Below are positions 1 through 6,904 of a stretch of 10,109 nt of DNA, piece by piece. Source of the DNA: Candidatus Parcubacteria bacterium (GTDB taxonomy: Bacteria; Patescibacteriota; Minisyncoccia; 2-02-FULL-40-12; GWA2-44-9). The stretch covers positions 1 to 10,109 of the forward strand of contig JAIFWG010000018.1 of the NCBI GenBank assembly GCA_019662005.1, in the 5' to 3' direction. Position 1 is the first letter of the stretch. The number at the start of each line of letters is the position of its first letter. The notes below the pieces were generated by a model that worked only from the letters and a program-made list of their open reading frames with translations, did no database searches and was not told the origin of the DNA. The position numbers and the translations under genes were made by a program.

Positions 1-314
1 GGCTTTGCTGCCTCTCTGGTTCCCGGCAAAGATGCGCCAATTTGAGCTAGCTCTGCTTCAACATCAAGATCTTGGTTAAGATGATATTCCACATTGCGCT
101 GCATTTCGTCTTGAGCCAGATTTGGAAGCGCGGGAAAATATGGAGTCGGTTTTTTATTTAAAATTGCGATTGGTACTTCAGAGGATAATTTTTGAGGACG
201 ATACCCACTTAAATTAATTATCTGATCTACTTGGCCAATTTTCTGAACGTCAACATTTCCGGACTCATCTACCGGTTTTATATCAAACAACGCCTCTGAT
301 AAGGGTTGAGGCAT
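1..314 (-). CDS. Unrecognised protein, N-terminal part (cut by window edge)
   Basis: An open frame starts at an ATG (complement of 312-314) and runs off the left edge, giving 104 visible codons. The protein begins MPQPLSEALFDIKPVDESGN. It is acidic and polar, has no signal peptide or membrane segment in the visible part, and contains a proline-rich stretch around residues 52-62 (NKKPTPYFPALP). I do not recognise the family. A perfect TATAAT sits exactly 6 nt upstream of the ATG, which would place transcription start at or next to the start codon, so the mRNA may be leaderless. The gene lies 25 nt after the stop of the GT4 transferase gene on the same strand and may also be read from that operon. 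That the frame is coding is supported by its uninterrupted length and the promoter position; its function is unknown. Confidence 0.7.
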   Translation of the reverse strand, partial: MPQPLSEALFDIKPVDESGNVDVQKIGQVDQIINLSGYRPQKLSSEVPIAILNKKPTPYFPALPNLAQDEMQRNVEYHLNQDLDVEAELAQIGASLPGTREAAK

Positions 315-320
315 ACCTTA

Positions 321-326
321 ATTATA
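321..326 (-). promoter_or_regulatory. Candidate -10 element (TATAAT) for a leaderless start
   Basis: On the minus strand TATAAT is followed by TAAGGT and then the ATG of the left-edge gene. The usual 6-7 nt between the -10 box and the transcription start would put +1 on the A of the ATG. The -35 position at 17 nt spacing reads AGCTCT, a poor match, and there is no TGn extension, so the call rests on the -10 hexamer and its spacing to the gene start. Confidence 0.45.
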
Positions 327-339
327 GCGCACAAGTCTC

Positions 340-1476
340 CTAAAGAGCTGTGGATTCAAATAGCTTTAATGTCTCTGCTGCGGTTTTCTCCCAAGAAAAT
401 GAAGTTGATCGCTCAAATCCCCGCTTAATAAGAGTGTCTTTTAGAGTTGCATCGGTCAGCAGTGTTTCCATTGCTTTCCCCAAATCCGCGCAGTTGTATG
501 GATCAACCAACAATGCAGCATCGCCGGCGACTTCAGGCAAAGAAGAGTTGTGAGAAGTAATAACTGGTGTGCCACAACTCATAGCTTCTAACACTGGAAA
601 TCCAAAACCTTCAAAAAAAGAAGGGTAGACAAACAGAGATGCGCCAGAATAATAAAGAGGTTTATCAGAATCTGAAACGGCTCCTATGTAACGAATTTGT
701 TTGGCCAGAGAAGAATCCTGGATCATAGACAAAACTGATTGATATTTCCAACCCCGCGAACCAACAATCAGCAATTCGTAATCATCAAAGGCAGGATTAC
801 TCTTGAGCAACTCAAATGCTCGAATTGTACTAGTAATGTTTTTTCGAGGTTCCAGAGTGCTTAAGGCTAATACATAGCGGCTAAGCTGGTGTCGGTCTTT
901 AAATTCTTGAATCTTTTCTGGCGATGGTTTTTCTAATTTAACTCCAGGATAAATAACCGATATAGAGGCGGGATCAATATCATAGCGCTGCGCTAAATCG
1001 TTTTTTGTTGATTCGGAAACAGCAATAATTTTATCAGACAGCTGGGCCTGCTTTTTCGGTCGCATTTGGATGCGATGCCAAATATTCTGTCTAAACGAAA
1101 AAAATTCCGGAAGTATCAAATAGGACAGGTCATGGAAAGTTGTAACTCGTTTTACTTTTTTAGAAAGCGGCGCTAAGAAAAAGTGCGGAGAGAAAAATAA
1201 ATCTACGCCCCCCATCATTTGATCAATCTGGGGTCGGCCAGTTAATCGCCCTGACAAAAAAAGTAGATTATTGGGAATATTAAAAGAGTATAATTGAACA
1301 TTTTTAGATTTTAACCATGAGTAATCAGATAATGGAACGCTTCGAGAAGAATAAAACAATTTAATAGTATGATCTGCAGCAAGCGGAATTAAATGCTCCA
1401 ACAATCTTTCGGTGTATTCTTTAATACCACTTTGTCTTTGGTTGCCTAGTAATCTAATATCAATACCTATGGTCAT
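340..1476 (-). CDS. GT4-family glycosyltransferase (GT-B fold)
   Basis: The 378-residue protein has the layout of a family 4 retaining glycosyltransferase of GT-B fold, which transfers a sugar from a nucleotide-sugar to a growing glycan on the cytoplasmic side of the membrane. The N-terminal domain carries a glycine-rich acceptor-side loop (QSGIKEYTERL, about 15-25) and a TTFHDLSYL motif (112-120). The C-terminal donor-binding domain shows STLEPRKN (206-213), with Arg211 and Lys212 expected to contact the donor phosphates. It also has the E-x7-E motif in EGFGFPVLEAMSCGTPVI (Glu289, Glu297). The length is typical. The start ATG lies 1 nt past the stop of the upstream GT4 gene (TAATATG), so translation is probably coupled. 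Donor and acceptor sugars cannot be read from the sequence; mannose, glucose or rhamnose transfer are all possible. Confidence 0.93.
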   Translation of the reverse strand: MTIGIDIRLLGNQRQSGIKEYTERLLEHLIPLAADHTIKLFYSSRSVPLSDYSWLKSKNVQLYSFNIPNNLLFLSGRLTGRPQIDQMMGGVDLFFSPHFFLAPLSKKVKRVTTFHDLSYLILPEFFSFRQNIWHRIQMRPKKQAQLSDKIIAVSESTKNDLAQRYDIDPASISVIYPGVKLEKPSPEKIQEFKDRHQLSRYVLALSTLEPRKNITSTIRAFELLKSNPAFDDYELLIVGSRGWKYQSVLSMIQDSSLAKQIRYIGAVSDSDKPLYYSGASLFVYPSFFEGFGFPVLEAMSCGTPVITSHNSSLPEVAGDAALLVDPYNCADLGKAMETLLTDATLKDTLIKRGFERSTSFSWEKTAAETLKLFESTAL

Positions 1477-1477
1477 A

Positions 1478-2554
1478 TTATTTGGCTAACACCTGAAGAA
1501 TATTTTGTTTAAAGGTTTCCACACTAAAGAGTTCTGCCTGTTTTCGGCAAGCAGTAGAGTCAAAATCTTTTTGATTAAATTTTTGAACAGCCTCAATGAG
1601 CGACAACTCATGTTGCTGGTCAAAAAATATACCAGTAACCCCATTAACAATTGTTTCAATTGCTCCCCCGCCTCGATAGGCAATAACTGGCCGTCCCGAA
1701 GCCATTGATTCCAATGGAACAATACCAAAATCTTCTTCTTGAGGAAAAATTAAGGCCTGGGCCTGACTATAGAGAGTGGCAAGCTCTTGATCTGAGACCA
1801 TACCCAGAAATTCTATATTAGGACCAGCAATCTTTTTGAGATTTTTTAATTCGGGACCAACGCCGGCGATTTTGAGCGGCAAACCCAGTTTTGTAAAAGC
1901 CTTAACAGCAATATTAAACTTCTTATACGACACTAAACGGCCTACCATAAAAAAGTACTGACCAATCGTGTTGCTCACCTGAAACTGATCTAATTGTACT
2001 GGCGGATAAATAACAGTTGAATCTTGGTTATAATATTTTTTGACTCTTTTATTTACAAAATCAGAAATAGACCAAAATTCATCGGCTCGAGATGCGGCAT
2101 CATGATCCCAAATTCTAAGATAAGAGATAAAAACTGGAATAACTTTTTTCATAAGCGCCGGATAACCGAATTCTTCAATGAACTTTTGACTGCCATCCCA
2201 CAAAAATCTGGGAGGCGTTAGGTAATAAGATACGTGCCGAGTGCTGGGCTTTGTAATAATTCCTTTTGCAAAAGAGGCGGAGATAGAGATAACGATATCG
2301 AACTCTGAAAAATCAAACTGTTCGACAGCCAAAGGCATCAACACCGGAAATAACTGATGATGGCTTTTTGAGAATGGAAACTTTTGCAGGAATGAGGTTT
2401 TAATTGTCCTGTTTTTAAATAATCCGCGAGTAGCCTTTTCATCGTAGATCAAAGTATAAATCGGCGCGTGAGGAAACAAATCGCACAAGACTTGGAGCAT
2501 TCGTTCAGCCCCGCCAAATTGGTTTAGATACTCATGAACGAGCGCGATTTTCAT
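1478..2554 (-). CDS. GT4-family glycosyltransferase, WbaZ-like
   Basis: The 358-residue protein is a second GT-B, family 4 glycosyltransferase. The N-terminus has the acceptor-side motif GGAERMLQVLCDLFP (14-28). The stretch around HVSYYLTPPRFLWD (107-120) resembles the O-antigen mannosyltransferase WbaZ group, which is a recollection rather than a search result. The C-terminal donor domain has the phosphate-binding region FMVGRLVSYKK (202-212, Arg206, Lys211/212) and the acidic pair in PQEEDFGIVPLESMASGRPV (Glu274, Glu282). It is followed by RGGGAIETI, the usual loop of family 4 enzymes. Its role is probably extension of a lipid-linked glycan started by the sugar-1-phosphate transferase encoded just upstream. 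A strong terminator separates it from that gene, and a promoter lies directly before the ATG. The next gene follows after 1 nt. Sugar specificity is not deducible. Confidence 0.93.
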   Translation of the reverse strand: MKIALVHEYLNQFGGAERMLQVLCDLFPHAPIYTLIYDEKATRGLFKNRTIKTSFLQKFPFSKSHHQLFPVLMPLAVEQFDFSEFDIVISISASFAKGIITKPSTRHVSYYLTPPRFLWDGSQKFIEEFGYPALMKKVIPVFISYLRIWDHDAASRADEFWSISDFVNKRVKKYYNQDSTVIYPPVQLDQFQVSNTIGQYFFMVGRLVSYKKFNIAVKAFTKLGLPLKIAGVGPELKNLKKIAGPNIEFLGMVSDQELATLYSQAQALIFPQEEDFGIVPLESMASGRPVIAYRGGGAIETIVNGVTGIFFDQQHELSLIEAVQKFNQKDFDSTACRKQAELFSVETFKQNILQVLAK

Positions 2555-2560
2555 ATCAGG

Positions 2561-2589
2561 AAGATAACACTGGAAGAGCTTAAAAACAA
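2561..2589 (-). promoter_or_regulatory. Candidate extended -10 promoter for the GT4 pair
   Basis: On the minus strand TTGTTT (2584-2589), 17 nt, then TATCTT (2561-2566) preceded by TGT, an extended -10 arrangement. The -10 box ends 6 nt before the ATG at 2554, so the transcript would start at or within a base or two of the start codon. No Shine-Dalgarno is present in the intervening CCTGAT. The -35-like TTGTTT lies inside the stem of the upstream terminator palindrome. Inferred from sequence only. Confidence 0.45.
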
Positions 2590-2621
2590 TCCCGCCTTTT
2601 AAGGCGGGATTGTTTTTAAGC
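2578..2621 (-). terminator. Long palindromic intrinsic terminator after the sugar transferase gene
   Basis: A 44-nt inverted repeat with 21-bp perfect arms and a central TT. The core CCCGCC/GGCGGG is flanked by ACAAT/ATTGT and A5/T5, so each strand reads a GC-rich hairpin running into a T-tract; in principle it works in both directions. The arm overlaps the stop codon (2616-2618) and last codons of the sugar transferase, so it is most naturally that gene's terminator on the minus strand. It separates this gene from the GT4 pair downstream. Confidence 0.9.
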
Positions 2622-4007
2622 AGCGGAGCGATCGTAGAGCATTTTAAATACTGTTTTGAATATAATCTTCAAATCTAGAATCAGAGACCAGTTTTCAATA
2701 TAGAAACTGTCGTAAGCAACTTCTTGGTCAAAAGGAAGATCTGAACTGCCAGACACTTGGGCCAAGCCAGTAGCTCCAGCTTTGATGGCTAAAACTTTTT
2801 TGTGATGTTTTTCGTACTGACTAATCTCATCGGGTTGATGAGGACGTGGTCCAACCAAACTCATATCTCCCTTAAGAACATTCCAAAATTGAGGCAACTC
2901 GTCGATGCGATACTTGCGAATGATCTTACCCACCTTTGTGATTCGGGGATCGTCTTTCATTTTCCATAATGGACCTGCATCGGGCCTGTCATTGCGGACC
3001 AATCTTAGCTGGGAGTTAAGGTCATGGGCATGATCAATCATTGAGCGGAATTTATATAAATTAAACTCTCGATTCTTGCTAACTCTTTTCAGAGAAACAA
3101 ATACTGGCCCCTTTGAATCAAGCTTAATAAGAAGAGCAACCAGAGAAAAAAGTGGAAACAGCACTATTAGTCCTAAAATAGAAAAAGTTGCGTCTAGAGT
3201 TCGCTTGAATACTCGTCCCCAACCTTCAAGGCGAGTGCGTCGAAGTTCAATCAATGGCACCCCATGTTCTGTATCCACCTCAACATTTTTTGTTAGGGTT
3301 TGATATAAGTTAGGAACAAATTTAAAAGCTATATGGTGTTCGTGGCAGGTATCTACCAGCTCTGTAATATGATTACCAGCATAAAATGGGCTGGCCAATA
3401 ACACTTCATCTACCGCTCCCTGTTCAGCTAATGCAATCAACTCAGCGATGTTGGGCATTTCCCACTGCGCAACAATCCGATATCCAAGAGATGGCTTAGC
3501 AATGATATTCTCTGACATGGAGCGAGAAAAATCATCATTACCAATAAGCACCACCCGTTGAATCCCAAAATCATAGCGAGATACAAATACGTGCTGAACA
3601 TATCGAAGCACCAATCTTTCAATACTTACAAATACAATTCCAGTCAGCCAAGCACCGAGAACCAAGAAGCGAGAATTAAATAATTCTTGCCGCAAGAAAA
3701 TATATACAATCACAAACATAATTGCTGCTGATGAAGCAACAAAAACCCGAAGCAGCTCTTCGGTTTTGGACACGCGGATTTTCATTGAGTACAAACCGGA
3801 CACCGCATAAGCCAATATAAAAATGGTTGCCACAACAACGACTAGTAGTAAGTAATGAACGAGAGGAAGGTTTAATTCAAAATAGACAGGTCTAAAAGTA
3901 TTAAGAATTCTAGTACGAAAAAGGTAGGTAGTGATACCCGCCACGACGAGCATTACAAAATCTAGTGGAAGGCGCAGGACGTTAAATACGAGATCAGCTT
4001 TTTTCAC
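2616..4007 (-). CDS. Polyprenyl-phosphate sugar-1-phosphate transferase (WbaP/WcaJ-type initiating glycosyltransferase)
   Basis: The 463-residue membrane protein should transfer a hexose-1-phosphate from a nucleotide-sugar to undecaprenyl phosphate, the first step of surface polysaccharide assembly. The layout matches polyisoprenyl phosphohexose transferases. There are four predicted N-terminal membrane segments (about 8-29, 49-74, 87-106 and 114-130). A cytoplasmic nucleotide-binding-like domain with RVVLIGNDDF (151-160) follows. A fifth hydrophobic re-entrant segment lies at about 271-295. The C-terminal sugar transferase domain contains KGPVFVSLKRVSKN, FNLYKFRSM, DPRITKVGKIIRKYRIDELP (catalytic Asp369-Glu370), NVLKGDMSLVGPRP and GATGLAQVSG. 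The start is GTG (complement of 4005-4007); an in-frame TGA seven codons upstream excludes a longer form. It has its own upstream promoter and a terminator overlapping its stop. The sugar (galactose, glucose or an acetamido sugar) cannot be assigned. Family assignment is very secure. Confidence 0.96.
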   Translation of the reverse strand: MKKADLVFNVLRLPLDFVMLVVAGITTYLFRTRILNTFRPVYFELNLPLVHYLLLVVVVATIFILAYAVSGLYSMKIRVSKTEELLRVFVASSAAIMFVIVYIFLRQELFNSRFLVLGAWLTGIVFVSIERLVLRYVQHVFVSRYDFGIQRVVLIGNDDFSRSMSENIIAKPSLGYRIVAQWEMPNIAELIALAEQGAVDEVLLASPFYAGNHITELVDTCHEHHIAFKFVPNLYQTLTKNVEVDTEHGVPLIELRRTRLEGWGRVFKRTLDATFSILGLIVLFPLFSLVALLIKLDSKGPVFVSLKRVSKNREFNLYKFRSMIDHAHDLNSQLRLVRNDRPDAGPLWKMKDDPRITKVGKIIRKYRIDELPQFWNVLKGDMSLVGPRPHQPDEISQYEKHHKKVLAIKAGATGLAQVSGSSDLPFDQEVAYDSFYIENWSLILDLKIIFKTVFKMLYDRSAA

Positions 4008-4028
4008 GGGTTTTAATGCTTTTTGTCA

Positions 4029-4057
4029 AGTTTATCACAGACTAATCAAATTTTCAA
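4029..4057 (-). promoter_or_regulatory. Promoter for the sugar transferase gene
   Basis: On the minus strand TTGAAA (4052-4057), a 17-nt spacer, then TAAACT (4029-4034) preceded by TGA, which fits an extended -10. Predicted transcription start is about 15 nt before the GTG codon. No Shine-Dalgarno is visible in that short leader. It lies just downstream of the rnpB terminator, consistent with the start of a new transcription unit. Confidence 0.6.
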
Positions 4058-4073
4058 TGAAGCAGAAGTGAAA

Positions 4074-4102
4074 CACAAAACCGCGCAAAGCGCGGTTTTG
4101 TG
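4074..4102 (-). terminator. Intrinsic terminator of rnpB
   Basis: Perfect 13-bp stem with a 3-nt loop: CACAAAACCGCGC and GCGCGGTTTTGTG around AAA on the plus strand. On the minus strand the GC-rich hairpin runs into TTTTGTGTTTC. It begins 1 nt after the predicted 3' end of the RNase P RNA, as expected for the end of that transcript. Confidence 0.85.
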
Positions 4103-4103
4103 A

Positions 4104-4502
4104 GTACATTATAAGCCGGGTTCTGTCTGATCGCCTTTCGGCAATGAGGTAATTATTTATCTGGTCCCTCACTTACGTTCGGGATCGTCGAGCTAGGCTC
4201 TGTTGCGATCTACTTGTACTCACCTTGCGGCGAGTTTGATCTTGCACCCCAGTAAGGATTTGGCCGTTTCATCTCTAACCTTTATGCCCTCGGTTAGAGC
4301 TAAGCATTAATTCCTGATCATGATGATAGCAAGAATTTAGGGTTTAGCTTCCCTTCGCTTTCGTTCAGGGCGTCTCTGTTCGCACCTCTCACGTTTCCGT
4401 GGACGGGAATTACCCGCTACCGTTTTATCTTTAAAAGGTTGCCCCAATAAAGATGGTGTCCGGACTTTCCTCTAGCCTTGCGGCTAGCAATTACCAATGT
4501 AC
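4104..4502 (-). ncRNA. rnpB: RNase P RNA, bacterial type A
   Basis: This is the catalytic RNA of RNase P, which removes 5' leaders from tRNA precursors. The 5' conserved block GAGGAAAGTCCGGACACC and the 3' block ACAGAACCCGGCTTA, which together form P4 and the catalytic core, are both present in the right order. The ends pair as P1 (GTACATT with AATGTAC, extended by further pairs), which sets the limits at about 399 nt. A hairpin with a GCAA tetraloop (GCTAGCC-GCAA-GGCTAG) fits P3, and CTCTAACC with GGTTAGAG fits P12. In the expected L15 region I read ACAAGTAGATCG rather than the E. coli GGGTAGG, so the GGU motif that pairs with the tRNA CCA end looks altered. The gene has its own promoter and terminator and follows rnhA. 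Boundaries are good to a few bases. Confidence 0.97.
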
Positions 4503-4508
4503 CTTTAT

Positions 4509-4537
4509 ATTATACCATAATTAACACCAACCTACAA
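4509..4537 (-). promoter_or_regulatory. rnpB promoter
   Basis: On the minus strand TTGTAG (4532-4537), a 17-nt spacer, then a perfect TATAAT (4509-4514) preceded by TGG, an extended -10. The transcription start falls at about 4502-4503, exactly where P1 of the RNase P RNA begins. The -35 box overlaps the TAG stop codon of rnhA (4532-4534), so rnpB is transcribed independently of the preceding operon, possibly with readthrough as well. Confidence 0.8.
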
Positions 4538-4969
4538 TGGTAATTTATTAGTCTCCTTATCGAGTACCTCGTTAACCAATTCGTCAGCTTCCGCATTTTT
4601 GGCCCGAGGAACATGGTGAAACGTTATCGGAACACCAAGATCGACTTTTAAATTCCAAACTTCTTTAAATAATTTTTGAAGATTTGCCTCCCTTACTTTA
4701 TATTCGCCATTCAACTGTTTAACCATGAGCTCGCTGTCAGCGTAACAACTAATCGTATAGTCAGAAAGTTTATCAGAACCAAACAAGTCCCTTACCTTTT
4801 TTAAGGCTAGGGCGAGAGCTCGATATTCGGCTTCGTTGTTTGTGGTCTCGCCTATGTATTCGCCAAACTTTTTTTTACCAATTTCTGGAGATTCAATTAC
4901 CACTCCAATTGCAGCTGGGCCAGGGTTGCCCCGAGCGCCGCCGTCAGTATAGACAATAATATTACTCAT
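4532..4969 (-). CDS. rnhA: Ribonuclease HI
   Basis: The 145-residue protein is an RNase HI, which cuts the RNA strand of RNA-DNA hybrids such as R-loops and primer remnants, using two metal ions. The catalytic set is intact: Asp9 in YTDGGARGNPGP, Glu48 in TNNEAEYRAL, Asp78 in YADSELMVKQLNG and Asp129 in NAEADELVNEVL; His118/His119 lie shortly before the last motif. The spacing resembles the short RNase HI-like (RVT_3) proteins of archaea and many bacteria more than E. coli RnhA, and there is no added N-terminal hybrid-binding domain. The start ATG overlaps the end of the DHH gene by 8 nt (ATGAGTAA), implying translational coupling. The protein is cytoplasmic. Confidence 0.95.
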   Translation of the reverse strand: MSNIIVYTDGGARGNPGPAAIGVVIESPEIGKKKFGEYIGETTNNEAEYRALALALKKVRDLFGSDKLSDYTISCYADSELMVKQLNGEYKVREANLQKLFKEVWNLKVDLGVPITFHHVPRAKNAEADELVNEVLDKETNKLPL

Positions 4970-5825
4970 GGATTATTTTCCAAGGAAAGGGTTTATCAGC
5001 AGAAAAAGAAAATCCAGCAGAGTTTTTGTGTCCACCACCACCAAATTGTGTTGCTAGCTCGGCTACATCAAAACTATTATCGCCTTGAATAGACCGCAAA
5101 GAAACAAAGATACGATCTTTTTCTTGAGACCAAACAATACCAAACAAGCCAGACATTTTTGCTAAGTCATTACCTATCCTGCTTGCTAATATGTGAGGAG
5201 CATTCACGGCAAAAACTTTGTGACCATTACACTCAACGAGCTGAACGCCTTTAATTAATGTCTCGATCTCTCTATCCTGAAAACGAATAAGCAGGTTTCC
5301 TTGCGTGATATATTGATGTCTAAATTCTGGATTTTCTAAATCTTGAGAAATACCATCCCACGTTTTAAAATTATAAGTCTCAAGAGCTGTAAGCGCCATT
5401 GTGATAGGTCCGGAGTCTGGATCTCGCCATCGCCAAAGATCCATATCCTCTACATAAGTAAGAAGCCTTGGTACAGGTTGTTCGGGGTGAAAATATTTCC
5501 AAGCCAATACAGCACCTGAGTGGTTATTATCAAACAAAAAATCTTGAGTAGATCTTGTAGCGGCTTCGACAGAAACATGGTGGTCTATCGCGGTGACTCT
5601 CTTATTAGAGGCGGCCAGAGCAGTGATAACTTCTTCTGGGTAAGTAAAGTCCACCATATAGATTTCCTTATTGGATAATCCTGCCGGAGGAGCAACATTG
5701 TGGTAAACCGGAATATACGCAGCTGAATCTCCAAATTTTTTCCATGCGGCCCAAGCACCCGAAAATCCATCCGTACATTCGGCATGATATAGAACTACAA
5801 TATTTTTATTTGTCGGATCACTCAT
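4962..5825 (-). CDS. DHH-DHHA1 family phosphoesterase
   Basis: The 287-residue protein belongs to the DHH phosphoesterase superfamily (RecJ, NrnA, cyclic-dinucleotide phosphodiesterases). These are manganese-dependent enzymes acting on short oligonucleotides, single-stranded DNA or signalling nucleotides. Seen motifs are HAECTDGFSGAW (14-25, Asp19 as metal ligand), MVDF (57-60, Asp59), the signature AIDHH (79-83, Asp81-His82-His83), VEDMDLW (125-131), and the C-terminal DHHA1 motif FGGGGHKNSAGFSF (261-274), which binds substrate. The motif I wording resembles the group I recall as COG2404 rather than RecJ or classical NrnA, so the substrate is uncertain. It overlaps pgk by 4 nt (ATGA) and rnhA by 8 nt. 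The neighbouring RNase HI suggests a role in hybrid or oligonucleotide turnover; that is inference. Confidence 0.9.
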   Translation of the reverse strand: MSDPTNKNIVVLYHAECTDGFSGAWAAWKKFGDSAAYIPVYHNVAPPAGLSNKEIYMVDFTYPEEVITALAASNKRVTAIDHHVSVEAATRSTQDFLFDNNHSGAVLAWKYFHPEQPVPRLLTYVEDMDLWRWRDPDSGPITMALTALETYNFKTWDGISQDLENPEFRHQYITQGNLLIRFQDREIETLIKGVQLVECNGHKVFAVNAPHILASRIGNDLAKMSGLFGIVWSQEKDRIFVSLRSIQGDNSFDVAELATQFGGGGHKNSAGFSFSADKPFPWKIIHE

Positions 5826-6895
5826 GAAAGTGCTTCTAACCCAGGAAGCTTATTGCCTGCCAGAAATTCCAGCATTGCTCCGCCCCCGGTTGAGATAAAA
5901 CCAAACTTGTTTAATAGTCCCGCCTTATCAAGAGCGCTAATAGTATCGCCACCACCTATAATACTGCGTGAAGATGAAGACGAAATAGCTTGAGCTACCT
6001 CGTTAGTGCCTTTTGCAAAAACAGGATTTTCAAACAACCCCATTGGACCATTCCAAATAATCATTTTTGCTTTAGCGATCAGGTCTAAATAATCTTTCAT
6101 GGTCTGCTCCCCAATATCAAGGATCTTATTATCAAACACTACAAAATCTTTTGGCGCGATTAATCGTGGGTCATTTAAATCAATCCCCGATAAAAGCTCT
6201 TTTGAATTTTCATCCACCACAGAACTCCCCATATCTTGGCCTTTTTCTTTAAGGACATCGTTTGCCACCACCCCGCCCAATAAGATAGCATCGGATTTAT
6301 CTAAAAAGTTTTTTATAACTGGAACCTTGGTAGATGTTTTTGCTCCGCCAATGATTATTAACTTTCCTTCTTTGGGAGATTTAAGAACGTCTGACAGAGC
6401 AGCAACTTCTTGTTCAACTAAAAACCCGGCATAACTAGGCAGGATGCCTGTGATAGCTACCAAAGAAGCATGATTACGATGACAAACCGCAAATGCATTA
6501 TTTATGTAGATGTCGAACCCGGTTGCGAGTTGCTTTGCAAATTCCGAATCGTTTTTTTCTTCGCCCTCATTCTGACGAATATTTTCTAACAAGGCTGGAC
6601 CGGCATAATGATCTAGATAGATTGCTATTTCGGAAACTGACTTTATAAAATTAATTTCTTTGCCTAAGAGCATGTGAAGCTGCGGAATTAAGTTCGCAAA
6701 TGTTTCAACGCTTGTGATATGCGAAACTAAAATAACTTTAGCTCCTTGGCCCAAGAGCCAATTGAGTGTTTCTTTTTGTTTCTCTATGCGAAAAGGCTCC
6801 TCGATTTCTCCTTTAGCTGAAACGGGGACGTTAAAGTCCACACGCAATAAAACTTTTTTATCTTTGAGATTGCTTACCTCCCGAATAGTTTTCAT
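5822..6895 (-). CDS. pgk: Phosphoglycerate kinase, short divergent form
   Basis: The enzyme makes ATP and 3-phosphoglycerate from 1,3-bisphosphoglycerate in lower glycolysis. At 357 residues it is shorter than the usual 390-415. N-domain motifs are RVDFNVP (18-24, Asp20, Asn22), FRI (Arg36), SHIT (His59), LLENIR (Arg107), YINNAF and CHRNHAS (Arg140). The C-domain has GGAKTSTK (Lys186, Lys190), IWNGPMGLFE, GGGDT (314-318) and STGGGAMLEFLAG. The usual SHLGRP reads SHITSV here, so the arginine that normally helps hold 3-phosphoglycerate is absent; the usual YVNDAFG reads YINNAFA. The nucleotide side looks intact, so I expect an active enzyme. The start ATG is 9 nt after tpiA, with a weak GG-rich stretch (TAGGATATAGGG) before it. 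The TGA stop overlaps the next start, which supports the standard code. Confidence 0.95.
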   Translation of the reverse strand: MKTIREVSNLKDKKVLLRVDFNVPVSAKGEIEEPFRIEKQKETLNWLLGQGAKVILVSHITSVETFANLIPQLHMLLGKEINFIKSVSEIAIYLDHYAGPALLENIRQNEGEEKNDSEFAKQLATGFDIYINNAFAVCHRNHASLVAITGILPSYAGFLVEQEVAALSDVLKSPKEGKLIIIGGAKTSTKVPVIKNFLDKSDAILLGGVVANDVLKEKGQDMGSSVVDENSKELLSGIDLNDPRLIAPKDFVVFDNKILDIGEQTMKDYLDLIAKAKMIIWNGPMGLFENPVFAKGTNEVAQAISSSSSRSIIGGGDTISALDKAGLLNKFGFISTGGGAMLEFLAGNKLPGLEALS

Positions 6896-6904
6896 CCCTA
6901 TATC

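Noticed and set aside
3437..3622. 61-codon minus-strand frame inside the sugar transferase gene
   Set aside because: It is another frame of a gene whose motifs are continuous across this region; no support for separate translation.
4300..4345. Dense short inverted repeats (AATTCTTG with CAGGAATT, ATCATGAT) suggesting a separate regulatory element
   Set aside because: They lie within the RNase P RNA and are explained by its specificity-domain helices.
5820..5830. Possible recoding of TGA as glycine (CPR code 25)
   Set aside because: TGA ends pgk exactly at the expected C-terminus (KLPGLEALS) and overlaps the next start codon as ATGA, so it acts as a stop here.
6099..6434. 111-codon plus-strand open frame opposite pgk
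   Set aside because: It lies entirely antisense to well-supported pgk codons, has a serine-rich, irregular composition and no promoter or ribosome site of its own.
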